DNA from: Ophthalmolycus amberensis
Lineage: Eukaryota > Chordata > Actinopteri > Perciformes > Zoarcidae
NCBI GenBank assembly: GCA_024529925.1
Contig: JAFEUB010000775.1
Span: 1,087,001-1,151,000 of the forward strand
Direction of reading: 5' to 3'
DNA length: 64,000 nucleotides
Positions within the stretch are counted from its first letter, which is position 1. The number at the start of each line of letters is the position of its first letter. The translations under genes and the position numbers were made by a program. Positions 12,754 to 27,500 of this stretch are shown piece by piece. Under the pieces are notes generated by a model. The model was not told the DNA's origin. It made no database searches and saw only the letters and a program-made list of their open reading frames with translations.

Positions 12754-15700
12754 GTAAGCCTATCTGCTGTTCCTTACTTAGGCTCTATGTGTGTGTGAGT
12801 GAGAGGTGCCACAACTGTATGTGAACACAGAAGAAGGAGGAAGCACTCATCATCCTGTCATCTCTCAATTATAAAAGTATTCTTCTTCTGTACGAGATAA
12901 AAACATTTCTGTCTTTGTGATCTTTTTGGGAGTTTTGCATGATGTCAGGTAAACGTCAGGGTAAGCTGGGCTACCTGAGTGTTGTATAGACAGGATACTC
13001 TTTGATGTTTCCCTCTCCGGATGACTCTCTCCCACTCTGTGTCATGCTTTGTGAGTGGATAAACAGGGGCTGGCTGACCTGCATGGATGTAGTAAAAAAG
13101 CGGGAGAGAACCGGCGCTTGAGTTGCTTGTGCGGGGCTTTGTGTCATGCCGGAGCTGCAGAATATGTCAGGGAGAGACCATGGGAGGGCATCCTGCATGC
13201 TAATCCGCTCATAAATTTAGCTGCTGTATCTTAACCTCGACCGTATAAGACACACATTAAAGCTATACCCACCGTGCATCTGCACACATCTGCCTCTTAC
13301 ACACAGGATATGAGCGATGTGTTATATCATACACACATGTGCTCAGCATCAGCACGCCGCTGCACGGAGGCAGTCCTGCTCTTGAAATTGGCTAATAAAA
13401 AAATGTAAAATATGAAAGCGCTTTATTTGTAGTCCGACTCTAGACACACACGGGGTTAAAATCTGCTTTAGACCTTCAATAACCCGGGTGGACATACAGA
13501 TTCAAAAACAGGGGAACAATAAACTGTAGCAGCTGCACCAGTTTCTAACAGGAAGTGATGATAAAAAGTAGGAAACAGAAATACATGCACACACACACAC
13601 ACACACAGCATCTCTCACAGCTGTGTGAAGGTGGGGATCGTTTGAATTTTTAACTTGGACTTAGTGTGTGTAGAGTAGAAGTGAGGGCAGCTGGCCCTTT
13701 CAGATGTATTACATAAATTTGTGTTTAACTGTGGCACATTACATTTGCTTATCAACCTCTCAGTTTCCTTGGCAACAGAGATTATTGGTCAGTTAAACTT
13801 AGATAGGTAGGCGCAGTCAGGGAGACAGCATTGTACAATGTGTGGATGTACACTGGAGAACATTTAGATACATATCTGTTAATGTGACATAGATCAGAAT
13901 CTGAGTGAAAACTTGATTTCACATCTTCCTCTAATGAGCTAGCTGTCGGTGCTACAGGCCTCTTTATCGTTACCTAACACGATGCAGTGTGACAAATGCT
14001 TTGTGAGAAAATAAAAAATAAATATGGAAATGTCGAGGTATCTCTCCGTAAGCCTGGAACATCAGTCCCTCGTACATCTTATTCGCCTCGAGTGTGACTC
14101 ACTGAGTTCACTAGGGGAGAGAAAAAAAGAAACACTGAAAGACCACAGTTGGTAACAGTGGATATTTCACCAGACCGGCTCCAGAATCCTGCAATTCGCT
14201 ATCAAAGTGAGAAAAGACTTACTGTAAAGCTGGCAAAGAAAACCTGACTATTGCCAAGCGATTGTGAGACAGATGGTCAGTTTACGAAAGAGAAAGTTAG
14301 AGCGCAAAAGTGGGTAAAGAATCGATTGGCTAAGTAGGTCTTTGATCAACCAATGTGATGTTTGGTTGGACTTCCATTGCGGTGGCTACATGTGACTTTA
14401 AACACACAAGCCGATTAAAATCAGCTACTGTACATTATTAGGCGAATAAAAACGGGATATTCCCAGTATTTGAGATTCGCTCGTCTTACCAGTGTGCAAA
14501 ATAAACATTATCGTGGATCAGATTTGCCTAAAACTGGTGTATTCCTTTAAATGCGTTATTAAACTTGAATGGAGTCTGGCTGCATTGCAGGTGAGGAGTA
14601 TGGCTGGCCATCATGTAGCAGAGGATGATGGGTGAGCAGCTCCCTGGGTGAGCTGTTTTCCTGACACCCACATACTAGAACAGGTTATGTGAACAATGTT
14701 GCCTCCCCGTGCACGCCGGCGCAAAAAAGTTTTGCTGTGTGGGTGAAGCCAGGGTCGGCCAGTGAGTGACAAACATCTGATAACCCCGTATATACAGCGC
14801 GCCAAGTTAAGCACCACTGGGCTGAATGCTGCTTTAAGGTTGAAGAATAGCAGCTCGGGCAATACAGTACATACTTAGACCAAAATGGCCACTGTGCTGT
14901 GCTGTTTTTTTGTTGAGGAATTCACCTGAACCTTGAATTTCCAATGAGATAGTAATAATTGGAGCTCTTTTGGTAGCAATAGAGGCAGAATTACTGCAAT
15001 TCTGTGAGGAAAAATAAAGAGCACTTAAGATAGGACCCTTTGTACGAAGAAGGGGTTAGTGTTATTTGAAGAGGATTGTTTCGTCCTTGAGGCAATTAAG
15101 GTAAAATTGGAAAAGTATTTATTTTCCTTTTGTAATGCTGGTCTTGTCTTTACACACGTGTCTACCCCTGACAAGTTCCAATGTTCAAGGCTGATCGATT
15201 AAGTTGTCAACTATTCAATTGATCTGCAACTATTTTAATAATCAATTGATCGATTTGAGTGATTTGTCAAGAAAAAAAAAGCCAAAATGATCTGATCCCA
15301 ACTTCTTAAATGTGAATATTAGTGACAGTAAACTAAATATCTTGGAGTTGTGGACAGAACAAGACATTTGGTGCGTTCATCTTGATGCTTTGGGAAACAC
15401 GGATCAATATTTTCACCATTTTCTGACATCTTATAGACCAAACAACTAACAATCGACAATGAAAATAGCAGTTATGTGCAGCCCTAAAAACGAAATATGA
15501 AATAGCTGCTTAGGATGGCTATACTTCAGAGGTATTATTACATAATACGGGAGTATTAAGGCATATCAGCTTGAGGAGACGTCACAGGATTTATATTTGG
15601 TTGCGAGCCCGACAATACCTTTGACTCTCCCTCCCTGCATGGCACTGAGTCAGAGAAGGACGATTTGATGTTTGAGAGGCGAGAACAAAGATGGTCTACT

Positions 15701-18700
15701 CTACACAGTAAAAGAGATGCTCTGAAAGCCACTTCTCTTAAAGCTATCACGATGCCTGATAGGAAATGATTGCGATAGAGAGTGTGTCTCCTGTGTGGAA
15801 AGGAGGACACACAGCATGTTTCTGCTAACTCCTAACCGCCTTCCTCCTGCTTCGCTAGTCTTACACCCCTTTGATTATCACTCCTCTCCCCGTTGTCACC
15901 CCCGTTCCACTTCTCTGCTCTCACATTTCCAATTCCACATTTTTTTTGTCCTCTCTGCCTCCTTCACCTCTGTAATCCCTCACTCAGTCCTCCCTTCCAG
16001 CTTCCTCTTTCCTTTATCTCAGTTTACCTCCTTCCCCCTTCTGCTTACTCTCCTCTTTCCTGCTCCCTGCTCTCTAGCTTACCCCCTGTCCTCCTCTTCA
16101 GCACTTTCAAGGCTTCCCTAGTTACTGCTCCTTCAAATAAATTATACATTTGACAAGATGTAGTTAAAGTCAGCAGCTTTCGAGTGCACATTATTGGCCA
16201 TCATGTATGGCTTCATGCTCCAACATGGACATCTTCCTCCCCGAATGGGTTTTAGTACAAACATTTGTAATTATTTTGTGCTGCCAGCTGTTCTTACGGT
16301 TCAATCTATATGAATATTTATATCTGGTGAAAGCGTGCGTGCAGTCAAGGATGAGGAGCTTATGGCTGCTGCATCTTGCTCCAGTCCTAAGAGTCTCCAA
16401 AATGGAGTTAAGCTAAAAACCCTCCGCTCGGTATTCACTCAGCTCGTCTAAACAAGTGTCCATTGTCCCATGTGTGTCTGTACGAGTGTGTGACATGCGG
16501 TACAGTGTGCTGTGGGTTAAGATTAGCGATCCAGTGGAGAGCTCATATGATCTCCGCTCAAGGGCACGAGCTTCCACGAGGCCTTTGTATGCAGCCACAG
16601 AGACACTGATCCATGCCAAGTTGCTCCCAGGGCACAGTGAGGGAAGCAGGGCTCGCCCCGGTCCGATGCCACGACTGCATCAGCGCCGAGGTCTTCTATT
16701 GTCCGAAGAAACACACAGCAATATCGAGGAGATAGCAGAGATGTGCTTATATATATATATAGGTCAGTTTTGATTTATCATCATCCCTGCTCAAACGCTT
16801 CCCTGCTTGCTTTTGTGCTTATGAAGAAGATATTGCAAATCTCTGTGGTCAGCTACGGGTTTTTGTACATATTTTGCACCTCTCACCCACACATTCAACC
16901 GCTTTCCCGAAAGAAAGCCACACACCGACATGATCAGACAGAACTCACACAGACCGCAGAGCATGCAGCACCAAGTGGCTTCCACACTGTGAGACTGCAG
17001 CCTTGCTCGAGCTAAGAAATTTGGTGCAAGTGCATGTCTTTCGAAAAACTTGTCAGGTCTAATTAAACAGGAGGTAGAGGCTCGCTTCTACGATGCTAAT
17101 TCCTACTGCAGCTGCTGAATTCAAGCAGCTCCAACTACGAGTGGTGCTGTTGCAGAAATTAAACCTCGGGTGTCTTGCAACTTTTATCCGCGGACACGAC
17201 TCGGAACATCGAATCTTCTTGAGCTTGCAGAGTTGACTTCATATTTGGGCTCATCCCAGCCCATCAGTCTCTTTCTATGACAACATGTTGCCCATGCAAT
17301 GCCAACCTCTCGCCTCTCAACTACTTTATGATGCCCGCCACCAGAAAAGAGGCTGCTAAGAGCTTCTTCTTTGTCAAATGCATACCAAACAATCTGTGCT
17401 GTCTTTTGCTTCCCTCGCCTCTCCAGTCTCATCCAGAGAGAGGATGAGCAATGCTTAATCATTTCTTTTGAATCTCACCTTCAATGCTTAGATACTATTA
17501 ATGGATATTTCAGAATGACACAATGTGGCGAGGCCACCGGCTCAGTCTGTATCTTTATTACTTTTTAGTGTTTTTCATGAAATATTTCCAACTATGAAAG
17601 GAAAAGGCACATTTCTTTCACAGTGCACGGCTTAAACACCCTTCTCTTTGGTCACACTGGTGCATCATCACTTTGTTGATTCAATATTAAGGGAATTTAA
17701 AGTGAAATATGTACATTGTAAACAGAAAAGAACCCAACACCTCATAGTAAGAAAACTGAATGGAAAAAATCCTTTTCATCTTAATTATATATTTTTTAAA
17801 ACAGCCCACTCGCTGCTGTCCACCAGCAGAGCCTGCTTACAGGCTCTGCTGCCTAATTTCAGTGTTTTGGCTTTCAGCATCGCTGTCCGTCTTGAAATTG
17901 ACCATATGACAGGTGACAGATTAGATCCATCAAGGCCGGTTTGGGCTGGAGACTTTGTCGTCTCACATTGACTGAGGAGGCTAATGGCGAAACACGAGCA
18001 GGACCCGGGAGGAAGACTGTGGCCGGCGACCATGCTGCTCTGCTCCAACACGGATGTACACGAGAACAAATTGTTGCAGTAATTCTGTAAATAGGAATAA
18101 CTGAATCAATAGCGATGATGATGTACATTTAAAGATGTGGGCAGATTCAATAGAAGACGTCCTGTGGGCCTCATTAAGTAGCCAAGCTAAAGGAGGGTCA
18201 ACCGCTCAGGGCCTCTGTAATAAAACTGTGTGTCTACGCTATGGGCATTTTAGCTAAAAGAGTCAACTAACTTAGCATATGTTGTGTAATCAGAGTGAGT
18301 GTTTGTCAATGTGACGTGCTGGGGCGGGACTGGGGACGTGCAGGAGTGCAGAGAAGAGAAAGGTGGAAGAAAAATTGACGGAAAACCAGAACGACAGCGA
18401 CGGTAGTGATGATATCATCGATATGAATAGCTCCTGCATTAGCCTTGCAAATGGGATCAGGTTTTCTTACAGTGGTGGGATCATATTTTCCACTACAGCA
18501 CACGATGACACCTTGTGGCATGTTGTTAAACTACAGCACAGGAGTCCACGACAAGCTGGCTCAGGGGAAACCTGTCAAATGTGAGCTGGATATGTGGACG
18601 CTACATTATGCAACATCAGCCGGAGCCTCAGAGTGCACACATGGTCTGCATTCGCTGAGGTCAAGGCTGGGCGTTTTTTTCCCCTCATAATTAATAGGAA

Positions 18701-21547
18701 ATTGCTGGATCCTGTATCAGTTATTCATGAGCAGCCCCTTGTCACAGACCTGCCACAATGTTCTCATCTGAAATTAAGGTCATGGATTCAGAGGTTTTCC
18801 AACATCCTGTTTGGCAAAGAAGCAGAAGCCTGCCCAGAGTAACTGTCATATTTGAAATATATATGCTTTGCATGCTTGCCGCCTACATGTGTGGCTTTAG
18901 CGCCGACAAAAAAAAGAAAAAGTGAAACGTTTGAATGAAAAACACGACATGAGCAAACGACACAGAGAGACTTCAGACACCCGATGAGCTCGCACGCCAC
19001 ACGGCAAACGTACGAGCGCGCATTATTCCTGTGATTTGTTTCTCTCTGGCTTCTTGTATCTTCATGTTCCTCTTATAGGTGATGTCAGTTGCCTAGCAAC
19101 CGAGCAATCAGGGCCCGATTGTTGCCATGACAACATGGCAGGGGTATCATCACGGAGAGAATAGAGATGAAAGGAGGAAGGGAGGGAGAGAGGAGAGAGA
19201 GAGAGAGAGAGAGTCCTGCCATTGAAGGGTGCTGATAATGTGAAGCCCACAGTGTGCAGGTAGGAGGATGACCTCTGTGTAGGCGGCAGCAGAGAATGCT
19301 CATGAATGCGGAGAATAGAAAAATTAATGTTTGGTTTTATGCGGCTGGATCGGGCGGGTTGCACAGCGTTTGACACTGTTCTAACAGCACGGGGCTTCAT
19401 TCCAGATGGAAATGTCACGACGTGCTCCAGTTGTCTTTAGTCACAGACAGTCAGGCTGATGCCGAAGCCACAGCTCAGTGTGCGCCGCTGAGGTCCAGAG
19501 GGCTTTGGGCCTAACCTCCGCAGGTGTCATAACCCATCCATCACCCGACAGAAGTCCACTGTAAAGCAGCCCGATGGGGTCACGCTGCAGTTAGTCTGTT
19601 TATTCCCTTGCTCAACTCTGTTTCACCCTTAATACAGCCGCGTAGCAGAGAGAGCCGGGGCCCGAGAGGGCAAGAGCACCAACTGCACACAATCACACCC
19701 GTTATGTTGCCAATTAAGCTACTATGTGAATCAGAGTGAATGCTGATTCATATTTAGTGTCAAAATACTGACTGATTAAATTATTGGTGTGGACAAATGA
19801 AATGTTAATATTGTAAAGATTGACCAAGTGTCTCTAAGATAACTAGCCCACTAGCTAGTTAGCTGAGTAGGACAAAAAAACATGTAAGCGTTGATTTCTC
19901 AACCATTAAAGAAAAGTTACTAAAAACGTCGAGGACTAGTTGCACAAAACACTGAAGTCACAGATTGGTGTGGTAAAAAGACATATGTTGTATTCATCCC
20001 AAAAATCTCAATTTGTATATCTCGTAAAATACTTGAGAGTGAACTATACTCTCCAGTCAGGAACTATTTTGTTTGGCTGCAGGAGCACACGCCACAGAGA
20101 AGTGATTCAACTCCTTTGACTAAAGAGTTACAATAAAACATCAAACAAAAGGCCTAATAAAAAAATTAAAAAATGTATAGCGTTTGATGTGAAATTGATT
20201 GTTAGACTAAAAATTGTATTCCATTAATCTGTATATCCATATCAACACAATATGTAGACATGAAGATGCGAATTGCGTATCCTTAAATGGTGTTTAGCCG
20301 ATTAAATCAAATATCTTTTGCCAGGTGAAAACCTTTTGTAACACCTGCTGCTTTATACCTTTCATTGATACGACTGTTAGGCTGATGTACAGCAGACAAA
20401 ATTACATGAAATATGAACTTGAAACAGACAGAGTATGACTAACCTATGATAACCTTTATAGAATGTTTGATCTTGATTTGACACACAGTACTTGATACCC
20501 CAAGCCTAAAGATTAAAATGATATTCAAAAGCAAGTCAACACTTCCCCAGATCCACTTTCTTTGAAACAATCCCAACAGCATTCAATCATGTTGCAGGAG
20601 AAAACCATGAAGAAGTAACGTTACGTCACTAAGAGGCAGTTTGAATAAAATCAGATACCAAAGATCATTTTGTTCAGGTACAAAAACTATGCGGCGGTCC
20701 AAAAAAAAAGAGGAATTTCAGAATGCAAAACACGAGGGTCGAGAATGACAGACGGACAAATGGCATTATATTTAGTGAAGAGCTCGTTAATGACTTCTTC
20801 AAAGTTTAGGACTTAGGACTCAGGACTTGAGTGCAAATACTTGAGTCTTGCAAAACAATGACTTAGTCCCCATTTACACACACTATCAATGGTATATGAC
20901 ATATAGAACAACAAGGAATATGGGCTCCTCTTTTCCAACGGGCAACATCCTTGCACATTCCACAAAATAGATTTTCACTATTCTCAGACTTGACGAGAGA
21001 TTACAAAGAGCTCCGACAAATGATTACAATTACATCTTAACACATCTAAAAAACGGTTCAGTAATAGAATATCAAAAAATAGTGAAAAGATCATCTGCAG
21101 TTTCCCAAAGACCAAAAAACTCAGGCATTCAATTTAGAATACAAAATAAAACAGAGAAAAGAAGCAAATTCTTGCATTTGTGAATTGGATCCAGCAAACG
21201 TTTGCTGAATAGATGACAAGCAATTCATTGATTATTAAAAGTGTCCATCGACTCATCGGCCACTTAATAGTTTCAGTGTTTGAGTGTTCACAAGATTTTT
21301 TACGAGTCTCCACATCGACGGGGCCATTATGGAGCAGCCTTCATAAATATGGCCGGTTATGTACATTCACGTCTTCACGTGTGAGCAGCAGATGACGGCA
21401 ATGAAGTGAATTCACACCTCACAAATAAACACGGCGGCTACAGATAAATATGCAATTATATAATGGTTGCATAACAGAGATATCCGTGTCAAAACTGTCC
21501 TCAGTTTAAATCATCATCCTGACATTCAGCCTTTACTTGACGCGTGT

Positions 21548-21591
<44 letters not shown>

Positions 21592-24500
21592 GAGCAGAGA
21601 GCAGCGTTGATGGAAGCCCACCGTCGTGTTTACTTCGGATATTAAAAAAAAGAGACGAAGACTAATATAGAAGCTTCACTCTCCTTCTCTACGTCTCCTT
21701 CTCTCCCCTCCCTCACTCACCAGCAGTGACAAACATATTTTATGAGTCACGGCTGGAGCAGGCTGCCAGTCCTCTCTGTTCAGACCCTTTAACATCAAGA
21801 TACATCCAACACCAACAACTCTGGCTTCCAGGAAAACTCCCTCTCCTCGTCTGCTACGACACCCACCCCCCCTTCCCCTTCCCTCTCTCCCCCTCCCTCT
21901 TTTTTATTTCCCCTTACCCTTCCCCAGCCTCCCATCTCTCTCTCTCTCTCCCTCTCTCTCTTTCTCCCCATCCCTCTCCTCCTCTACTGCGGGTGTCTGG
22001 GAGGCTGTTTATCCTCTGTCTCTCGCTCATGAAGGGCCGCACTAAGCTCCCTTCCCTCTGCCCGTGTGTGGTAGGTAGATTCACCTCTCCGTTCGTGTCG
22101 TTCTTCTCCTTCATCTCTCTCTCTCTGCTGCTGCCTCTGTTTTGCATGTTAGCTTTAAAGTGTGCGAGTCGTCCTGGCAGGCTTTTTGTGGAGGTCTGCT
22201 TCTACATCTATTGCATATTGCATCGAACATGCTCGCAATCTCCGCCACTGTCACAGATTCATCCGAAATATGTGTACGAGGAATTTTTTCCGCTCTCCTT
22301 GTGCGTGTGTTCCGGGTAGGTTTATTCATGCACTTTGGGTATTACGTATGAACGTGGCCTGGCACATGTGGGTGTGTATGTGTGAGCATGTTTAGACACG
22401 CAGTAGGAGTAAAACTCCGGCAGACTTGTTGATTATAGCAGCATTACAAAGATTCGTGTATGCAACGTTTTTATTCTCTGTTTGGAGAAGTTTTGTCTAT
22501 GTATATCTGAATATCATTCATATTGTTGTGCACCTCTATCCTTGTGGGGACACAAGGACACAAGCACAGTGCTCTAAGATGAGGACAATCCTCCAGTTGA
22601 CAAACAAAAAAATTGACGTCACTTATAAAGAGGTTGTGTCATTTTTTATGTTAAGGATCAACAGCAGGGTTCGGGCTATAGATTAGGGTTAGAGGTGAGA
22701 GAATAGGGTTTCATCACACGTCCAATGCGTACAAGTACCATGATGTTGATGTGCGTATACACACTGTATGCAGTTGTGTGTGTGTTGAATGTAAACACTG
22801 AGAAGCAAAGCGAAATCCAGAGCTCCTCCAGCCTAAATTAGCGGAGCAGACATGACACGCTTCTATTGGGCTGGTTGAGTGTTACGTGTGTTGATATGTG
22901 CGTATGTGCGTATGTGTGTTGATGTGCGTGTGTGTGGTCAAAAAACGCTTTGCACTGGTTATTATCTATGTTAGAGTTGTTATTGGAAATGAAAACACAA
23001 ATTTAAGCCTTCAGTTTCAGTTTGAGTCGCAGTTTATTGGGCAACAGATTTATTCTGTAAATTGACTTTGTGATTGGAGTACACAATGCAGTTAATAATT
23101 TATAGGACATTGACACATTTTGTTGTTTTTCCCCTGTGCACCTGCATGTCGGGCTTTTAAAATGAAACGACGACTAAAGTGTAAGTCCAGATTCTTCTTT
23201 GATTTGCATTCACGTCAGATGAGGCGTGTAAATGTCCCCAGATTTTAAGGGGACACAATGTGAAAAGATCTGGAGGTGGTTCTAGTTGTGACATTAAGAA
23301 TCTGTTGTTGTCTGTTAACGTGAAGAACAAAGATGTGTCATCGCTGCCAGTGAAGCAGGCCAACATCAGGCTGAGCCAAAAACATTCGGATGTCAAAATC
23401 AACAGTTAAAGGTGCTCTGTGGAGTTTTCTTGTAAACAAAAACATGTAATCATTACATTCAGTGTTATTGTGCATTTCCTTCCACGAAAAACATTTGAAA
23501 AGCTGATTTTTAGTATTTTAAGTATTTCAAGTATTTTAAATCCTGCATTGTTTTCATCCGGTCTTTGTTGCAGAGTTATCATCATCTGTAAATCAGTGGA
23601 AAAGTGTGACACCATTGGTAGGAATGTGTTTCATCTGCATGTCGGGGACCCTCTCATATAGAGAACAGCTCTACTGGAGGTCTAAAACTCAACAGGGAAC
23701 CTTTTTTTAAAAAAGCAATGATGCACTTTTGACTTCAGCAACTGTGAACAACCTGATTGAGAAGGGAAGACCAGTAGAGTGGATGACAGAGGAACAGCTG
23801 GAAGTTTGACGGGAAAAAAAACAAAACAAGAAGAAGACACTCCAGGATGTGTCACGTATCAGAGACAAGCATCGGAACAAGACAAGGCGTGTAAAACCTG
23901 TGCAGGTTACAGTTACAGCATGGAGTGCTCCAGAAAACCTGCAGAGTTATGGAGAGACGAGACAAAGATCGACCTGTGCCAGAGTGATGGAAAGATCAAA
24001 GAAAAGAAAAAAATAGAAACGGCTCATAATCCAAGGCATGCCACTTCATTTGTCAAACATAGTGGAGGTGATGTCATGGTCCAGTGGAGTCATCTCACTT
24101 GAGCTCATTGATAATTTCCCTTCTGACGGCGGCAGCAGGGTGAATGTGGAAGTATACAGAAAACACTACTCAGACCCAAATGAAGGCATCAGAACTCTTT
24201 ATCCGCAGGGAATTGATTCTTAACATAAAGCCAAAGCAACAAAGGACATTTTTTTGACTGGCCGAGGGTCAACTGAGCATGTGTATAATTTGACCAGTAA
24301 TGACGACAAAAAAAATAAAAAATACAAGCAAGAGGTGAAGATAGCTGCAATGCAGGACTGTCGGAGCATCACCTGGGAAGATACCAAGAGTCTGTTGAGG
24401 TCTGTTGAGGTCTGTGGGTCGCAGACTTCAAACAGTCATTGACTGTAAGGGAATTTCAATCACATATGATGAGTTCAGCTAAATTTTGTCTCATAACAGG

Positions 24501-27500
24501 GGCACAGTAAATGGCTGTATTTCCTACTGAGATGTAAACCCCTGATTGTATAGCCGAGAGTCGGGAGTTTAACCTCAGAGTGGTTTCAAGGCAACATGAC
24601 CCCCCCCCCCCCCCAATAGTCTGGCTAGACGAGTCAAAATCATGTCACATATTCATCAGATCTGATGCAGTTGTAGTGTCCTGGATCATAATGTAGTTTA
24701 AAGTTTTGTCACATTGTTGAACACAAATTTCAAAAAGCAGATCATTCCAGTTAGTTACCGGTTTAAATTTGAAGCAATTACTTCTATTGTGTGGTTCTCA
24801 ACCTTTTCTTTCTATAATTGTGGTAAGAACCCATATTCAACCAAACATTTCCTTACCAGTTAGCATGCTGGGTAATTATGGTAAGCAGTTAATTGCTATG
24901 TGCTCTTAAGTTACTGCTAGTTGGGTCAACTGAGTAAATGCAGACTTCTTCCTTTTGTGAGCGGCGCTTCCTCCGGTTTCAAAACCTTTAATCACACACA
25001 CACCCCGCACACACACACATTAGTTTTCAATTTTGCCCGCATCAGCGTTTGAGGTACACAGTGTATGTGTGTGAACTAGAGGTGACATAGATGGGAGTGG
25101 TGGGTAACTGAAGCGTAGACACTGCTAGTGGGCTCTACCTGTTGGCACCTGGCGGCTCTGCTTTCTATCATCTTGGCTGGAAGCGATGGCGTGGCTGACC
25201 AGACTGGCGCCCTGCTGTGCTCGCTACACGCCGAGCCAAATCAGTGGTGGTCCGAGCCTATTTGTTGCATTCCATCAGAGGTGGCTCCAAAGAAAGAAAA
25301 AAAAAATGCTTCTACTCTGTTAAAAGGGTGAGGCAATTTCTAAATTTGAGAAGCTACTCACACAGCGAGGTGCAGATCCGTGTGAGCTTCAATGGGAGTC
25401 CATTGTAATTAAAAGTTGTCACACAACTCTTCTCCAGCACCGGGCTTTATTCACCAAATATTTTTGGCTAAGTTGCCTTCATTAACGAAGCAATCTGTAC
25501 AGACAACTTCAGAGTTTTACTTTGAAGTTGCTCAGTCAACACCAGAGCATATATAGGAGTAATCTAATGTTATACTTGATTCACTCCTATAGTGCTGACT
25601 ATTGATCTAGAAGGATAAATGTTGTCAGTATAACGGGCACTTTTTGATTACTGGTTCATAAGGAAGGAAGAAGCATCTACTGTTATCACCCTTACATGAA
25701 TATAATGTAGTGATTAGCAATCGACTGCCCACTTAGTCCTGGCTGTGGTCATGATAGATAACTTACACAATCCCACAATGCAAAGTCCATTTCTAATTAT
25801 AGACTGAGCTATAGCGATGCCCCAGGCCAAATAAACACTTACCACCATCTACTGCTATCACAATGGTTCAGTTGGTGATAGAAGTTGCTCCAGAAAACGT
25901 GGCAAAGGCTTTTCAACACGATGGAGTGATGCCATAGTGTGTTCCTTTAAAGGATATTTGGTACAAAACAGTGTGTATCGCAGTAGTGTGTGTGTGTGTG
26001 TGTTGACCGTCTAAGGTACAGTATGTGATACCAGTGATTAGATTTAGCAAGGGAAAGCAGCACATGGTTTTACAAGACATCAGCGAGCATCTACTAAGTA
26101 GTGATATGATTGAAATGTTTAAATGTAAATTAAAGGAGTAAAAGTAAAACATAGCACACAATTTCAACTTCTATCGTCGACCACAAATCTGAATTCTATT
26201 CGTTCCATTCCTCCTCTAGTCATTCTGCTCCATTTGACATCATGTTTTTCATTGCTGATGAACCGACGCATTTAACAATATAAAATACCTAAATAAGCTG
26301 AACACAATACAAGTGAAATAAGACTCATTTTGAAGACAAGCGTTGTGTCACACAGTGAATATACATTATATTGTGGCAGATACTGCAGAGCCAGCCAATG
26401 TGGCTGGAGAGGCACATGGGGGCTGCTTTAGCAGAGAGAACGCTTTTCGGCTTGTAGGTGGTTCCGGTTTACAACAGACCGATTTTAGCTGGCAGCGCGT
26501 AGCGATCGCTCTTCCACATTTCTTCCCCAACATACATGTTTAAGTCTCAGATGGAGGACAGCTAGCAGAGGATCGTCTCAGCGCTGTTGTCTTTAGTGTG
26601 GGAGGAGGCACAGCGGAAGCAGACCGTGATGGAGGGAAGTGAGGTGATGGCTGTGTAGAATTAGACCGGTATAGTTGCTGTGAAACATTCTTCCCTCGTC
26701 ACAGGGAAGAAGATCATCAGTTTGGCTTTTCGTGATTATGGTGTAGATGTTCTCACCCCAGTCGGAGGGTGGTGCAGATAATTATCCCCGAGAGCTCAAT
26801 TTAACCATTTAATAACCGTCTCTAAGGATGTCTGCAGCAACCAAACGGAGGGAAAAACAAGTGTATTCCCGGGCTAATCGATTTTGTTTTTTTTGGGGGG
26901 GGGGGGGGCTTTTGAAGTGTGTTGAAGGTGGAACATGCACACCATGCTTCATGCATAAAGCATTGCTCCGAGTCATCACTGTTGATGATGACTCCATTCT
27001 GGCATGTTAAATTGACACAGCAGGCTGGTTTTTGCAAGAGACAGAAGCAGGAATATCAGATGTGAAGAGTTACAGTTTGCCTGCAGAGCGACCTTTGGGT
27101 GCTGCTGCTGCACGTGCAGCTGAGGTGAGGCAAGGCTCGGCCACAGGGTGTGCAGGTTTTGGGCGCAACGTTGTTTTGTTTATTTCACTAGGAATAAAAT
27201 AATCCCCGTGCTACTTATGGGGGATGTGGAAAGTGTTTTAAGGGTGACCATAAAGTCCTACTTTCCCTGACATTGTGCAGAGTGAATTAACTTGTTTAGA
27301 CACTGCTCTCTATTTCACTTGTTGCCAATGTTTCAGCCGACCATTTCCTTTTTGAAGCGACAGTATCTGGTGAGAACAGGTGAAATCAAATATTCAAGCC
27401 GAGAGGAATCAGATAAGTTCTGTGGTGTGTAATACTACAATTCTCACCTTGGGAGCTGAGGCAGTCTGAGAGCCTCGAGAGATTCCCAGTTGTGTTTGCA

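Noticed and set aside
21726..22319. 197-codon open frame
   Set aside because: Rich in Ser, Leu and Pro from CT-rich DNA. It has no recognisable domain; only a tiny part (22029-22070) could be an exon.
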